Assembly (NCBI GenBank): GCA_964560325.1
Contig: CAZLLV010000384.1
Coordinates: 1-10,084, forward strand
DNA from: CAZLLV01 sp964560325
GTDB taxonomy: Bacteria; Acidobacteriota; Thermoanaerobaculia; Multivoradales; DATKCC01
Direction of reading: 5' to 3'
DNA length: 10,084 bases
Shown in pieces: positions 8,250-10,084 of this stretch. The stretch's first letter is position 1; the number at the start of each line of letters is the position of its first letter. A program made the translations under genes and the position numbers. The notes under the pieces are model-generated. The model made no database searches and was not told where the DNA came from. It was given only the letters and a program-made list of their open reading frames with translations.

Positions 8250-8390
8250 TTTAGTGAAGGTCAGCGGGCGGGATCGGGCACTCCCGAGTGAGGAAGATTC
8301 TCTTGCACTTCGTTCTCTTCTACGAAGCTCACCGACGGTCGATCGTCGATCGCAGGGTCGGGGGAGTCGTTTGATCGAGTAGGAGGCGCG

Positions 8391-9107
8391 ATGCGAAAAG
8401 TGATCGAGGCAATCGGTTTTCTCCCGTTCGCGGTCCTCTTCGTGGGCTGCGCGTGCTGGCCGTGTCACCACGCCCGGCCGAAGCCCGGGCCGATGCCGCC
8501 GGATCCCGAGCATCCGGTGGTCACCGCGGTGGGAGTGGAGGACGCGGTCGAGGCCGCCCTCCTCGAGCAGGAGACCGGGCTCCGGCCCATCAAGCTCGTC
8601 GACGGGATCCTCTACTACGTGCCCGACCCCGAGGTCACTGTCCGCCTCGCGGACTTGGGCTACCAGCCGAGCGAGGTCGACGGGGCCCGGGTCTACGAAC
8701 GGTTGATGGTGGCGACCGGGGGTAGCGAGGAGGAGCTGCGGGAAGCGGAGGTGACGGTGCTGCTCCGAGAGAAGAACCATCGGGTGGTCCACGGCACCAT
8801 CCAGCAACTCCGCGTGCTGGCCCGGCTCGGGGTCCGACTCGAGCCGGCGCGACGGGAACCCCGCCCACGCCAGGTCCGCGTGCGGGTCGGCTCGCTCGAC
8901 CAGGTGCGCGTGGTCGCCGAGTCCGGCGTTGACGTCTACTCGGCGGGCCCGGTCGACGCCGACCCGGAAACGGAGTACACGAGTCAGGATGAATTCCGGG
9001 TCGACTACGTCGTCTACGGGGGCGCTTTCGACGATGCCATCGAGCGGCTGCGCGAGCAGGGAATCGATGTCGAAATCCTTCCAGATCCACCGGAGGTGGA
9101 GCGATGA
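8391..9107 (+). CDS. predicted lipoprotein with four ~25-residue repeats, M14-associated
   Basis: The 238-residue protein matches no family I can name. It begins with a hydrophobic export signal ending LFVGC, so Cys20 is the likely lipidated residue (Phe at -3 is a slightly weak lipobox), followed by a Pro-rich stretch (28-42). The rest contains four degenerate copies of one unit, at about 73-96, 129-152, 161-185 and 205-230, best seen as VVHGTIQQLRVLARLGVRLE, VRVGSLDQVRVVAESGVDVY and VVYGGAFDDAIERLREQGID. Each looks like a beta strand, a helix and a second strand. Similar units occur in propeptides of some bacterial M14 carboxypeptidases, to my recollection. The stop overlaps the ATG of the M14 gene (ATGA), so the two are probably coupled. 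A role as peptidase partner, inhibitor or chaperone is inference. AGGAGG at 8381 supports the start. Confidence 0.8.
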   Translation: MRKVIEAIGFLPFAVLFVGCACWPCHHARPKPGPMPPDPEHPVVTAVGVEDAVEAALLEQETGLRPIKLVDGILYYVPDPEVTVRLADLGYQPSEVDGARVYERLMVATGGSEEELREAEVTVLLREKNHRVVHGTIQQLRVLARLGVRLEPARREPRPRQVRVRVGSLDQVRVVAESGVDVYSAGPVDADPETEYTSQDEFRVDYVVYGGAFDDAIERLREQGIDVEILPDPPEVER

Positions 9108-10084
9108 AACAGCGTCTCGAGCTCGTTCTCACGGCTCTGGCTGTGGCCGCGATGTTCCTGCCGATGCCCGCGGCCGGAGCGATCGACTTCTCCAACTTCC
9201 ACACGCCGAGCCAGGTCGACGCCGAGCTGGTGGCCCTGGCGGCGGCCCACCCCTCGGTCGCCGCGATCCATACCATCGGAACCTCGGTGGAAGGACGCCC
9301 GATCCATGCGATCAAGATCTCGGACAACGTGGCGACCGACGAGGCCGACGAGGGGGACGTGGTCTTCGTCGCTCTCCACCACGCGCGCGAGTGGATGGCC
9401 GCCGAGATGGGGCTCTACCTCGCCGAGTACCTGGTCACCCAGCTCTCCAGCGATCCGATCCTCTCGAGCTGCATGGGCAACCTCGAGGTCTGGGTAATTC
9501 CGGTGATCAATCCGGACGGCTACGCCTACACCGCCGCCCCGGGAGGGTACAGGTACTGGCGCAAGAACCGAAGGAACAACGGCGACGGCACGACCGGTGT
9601 CGACCTGAACCGCAACTACCCCTACCACTGGGGCGGGGGACCGGGGACCGGAAGCCCGGGATCCGGCAATAGCTGGGAGGACACCTACTGGGGGCCGGCG
9701 GCGTTCAGCGAGCCGGAGACCGTCGCCTTGCGCGACTTCGTCAAAGGCCTCGATCATCCGCGAGCGCTGCTCAGCTACCACAGCTTCAGCGAGCTCTTCC
9801 TCCGCCCCTGGTCCTACACCAACGCGGATCCCCCGGGCGAGCCGACCCTCGCCTATCTGGCACAGAACAGCATCGCCCGGATCGCGGCGGTTCACGGGCA
9901 CACGTACCAGGAGACGATCTGGTACAACGCCTACGGCGAGACGACCGACTACTTCTGGAACGACGACCGTCTGGCGGGCTTCACCCCGGAGCTGCGTCCG
10001 TCGGGCCCGCAGACCCTGGAGAGCTTCGCGCCCCCTCCGTCCGAGATCGTGCCGACGCTGGAGGAGAACCTGCCCGCGGCGCTG
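9104..10084 (+). CDS. secreted M14 zinc carboxypeptidase, 3' end outside the window
   Basis: The gene is open from ATG 9104 to the window edge (327 codons, no stop), so the C-terminus is missing. A signal peptide (1-26, cleavage after AGA) directs export. It is followed directly by an M14 metallocarboxypeptidase domain that would remove C-terminal residues from peptides. The catalytic set seen in carboxypeptidases A and T is present: zinc ligands His93 and Glu96 in HHAREW and His226 in SYHSFSE, substrate-binding Arg153 in YWRKNR, Asn169-Arg170 in DLNRNYPY, a likely Tyr274, and catalytic Glu296 in FTPELR. There is no 80-100 residue activation propeptide between signal and catalytic domain. The start overlaps the stop of the lipoprotein gene by 4 nt, with GGAGG at 9092-9096. 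Since the segment seen already covers the catalytic domain, a further C-terminal region is possible. Confidence 0.93.
   Translation, partial: MKQRLELVLTALAVAAMFLPMPAAGAIDFSNFHTPSQVDAELVALAAAHPSVAAIHTIGTSVEGRPIHAIKISDNVATDEADEGDVVFVALHHAREWMAAEMGLYLAEYLVTQLSSDPILSSCMGNLEVWVIPVINPDGYAYTAAPGGYRYWRKNRRNNGDGTTGVDLNRNYPYHWGGGPGTGSPGSGNSWEDTYWGPAAFSEPETVALRDFVKGLDHPRALLSYHSFSELFLRPWSYTNADPPGEPTLAYLAQNSIARIAAVHGHTYQETIWYNAYGETTDYFWNDDRLAGFTPELRPSGPQTLESFAPPPSEIVPTLEENLPAAL

Larger units (their letters stand above)
8076..8390. other. divergent intergenic region between radical SAM and lipoprotein genes
   Basis: This 315-nt gap holds the radical SAM leader with its inverted repeats, the second copy of the pnp terminator repeat (8171-8249), and about 140 nt of leader before the lipoprotein gene. 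In that last part I see a perfect palindrome CACTC-CC-GAGTG (8279-8290), inverted arms TTCGT/ACGAA (8309-8313 and 8322-8326), a doubled TCGATCG (8339-8352) and the ribosome-binding site AGGAGG (8381-8386). TTGCAC at 8303 resembles a -35 box but no -10 lies at the right distance. No promoter is firmly identifiable on either strand, though both outward genes need one. Confidence 0.5.

Noticed and set aside
8303..8326. TTGCAC with TACGAA was considered as a promoter for the lipoprotein gene.
   Set aside because: The spacing is about 12 nt, too short for a sigma70 promoter, and no better -10 box lies at 16-18 nt.

Overview
This is a GC-rich window (every gene strongly prefers G or C at the third codon position) that joins a conserved translation and RNA-processing block to an accessory block. 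The conserved block, in the order rbfA, nrnA (DHH phosphoesterase), truB, rpsO, pnp, is found in many bacterial phyla. The GC content, the Arg/Gly-rich PNPase tail and the secreted M14 carboxypeptidase would fit an Acidobacteriota-like lineage. That is a guess from style, not a demonstrated placement.

Positions 107-5388 (+) hold the housekeeping block. RbfA matures the 30S subunit, NrnA degrades nanoRNA and pAp, TruB makes pseudouridine 55 in tRNA, RpsO is ribosomal protein uS15, and PNPase is the phosphorolytic exoribonuclease. rbfA and nrnA overlap by 26 nt, nrnA and truB are nearly contiguous, and rpsO has its own likely promoter and a TTG start. The 245-nt rpsO-pnp gap is full of potential hairpins and ends in a purine tract just before pnp. 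A strong intrinsic terminator follows pnp.

Positions 5379-8249 form a cassette bounded by two copies of an ~80-bp direct repeat. The repeat covers the last codons, stop codon and intrinsic terminator of pnp. Inside are two convergent genes. On the + strand is a membrane di-iron desaturase/hydroxylase of the CrtR type, with a good sigma70-like promoter. On the - strand is a B12-binding-domain radical SAM enzyme of the DUF4070/HpnP-like type. Their 3' ends overlap by 76 bp. The first + strand terminator I can see after the desaturase is the second repeat copy, beyond the far end of the radical SAM gene, so an antisense read-through transcript is possible. Both enzymes are plausibly lipid- or isoprenoid-modifying.

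Positions 8391-10084 (+) hold a translationally coupled pair. The first gene encodes a small predicted lipoprotein with four degenerate ~25-residue repeats. The second encodes a secreted M14 zinc carboxypeptidase with a complete active site but no N-terminal propeptide, and it runs off the window. The lipoprotein could be a separate propeptide-like partner, inhibitor or chaperone of the peptidase. This pair and the repeat-bounded cassette are the most interesting items here.
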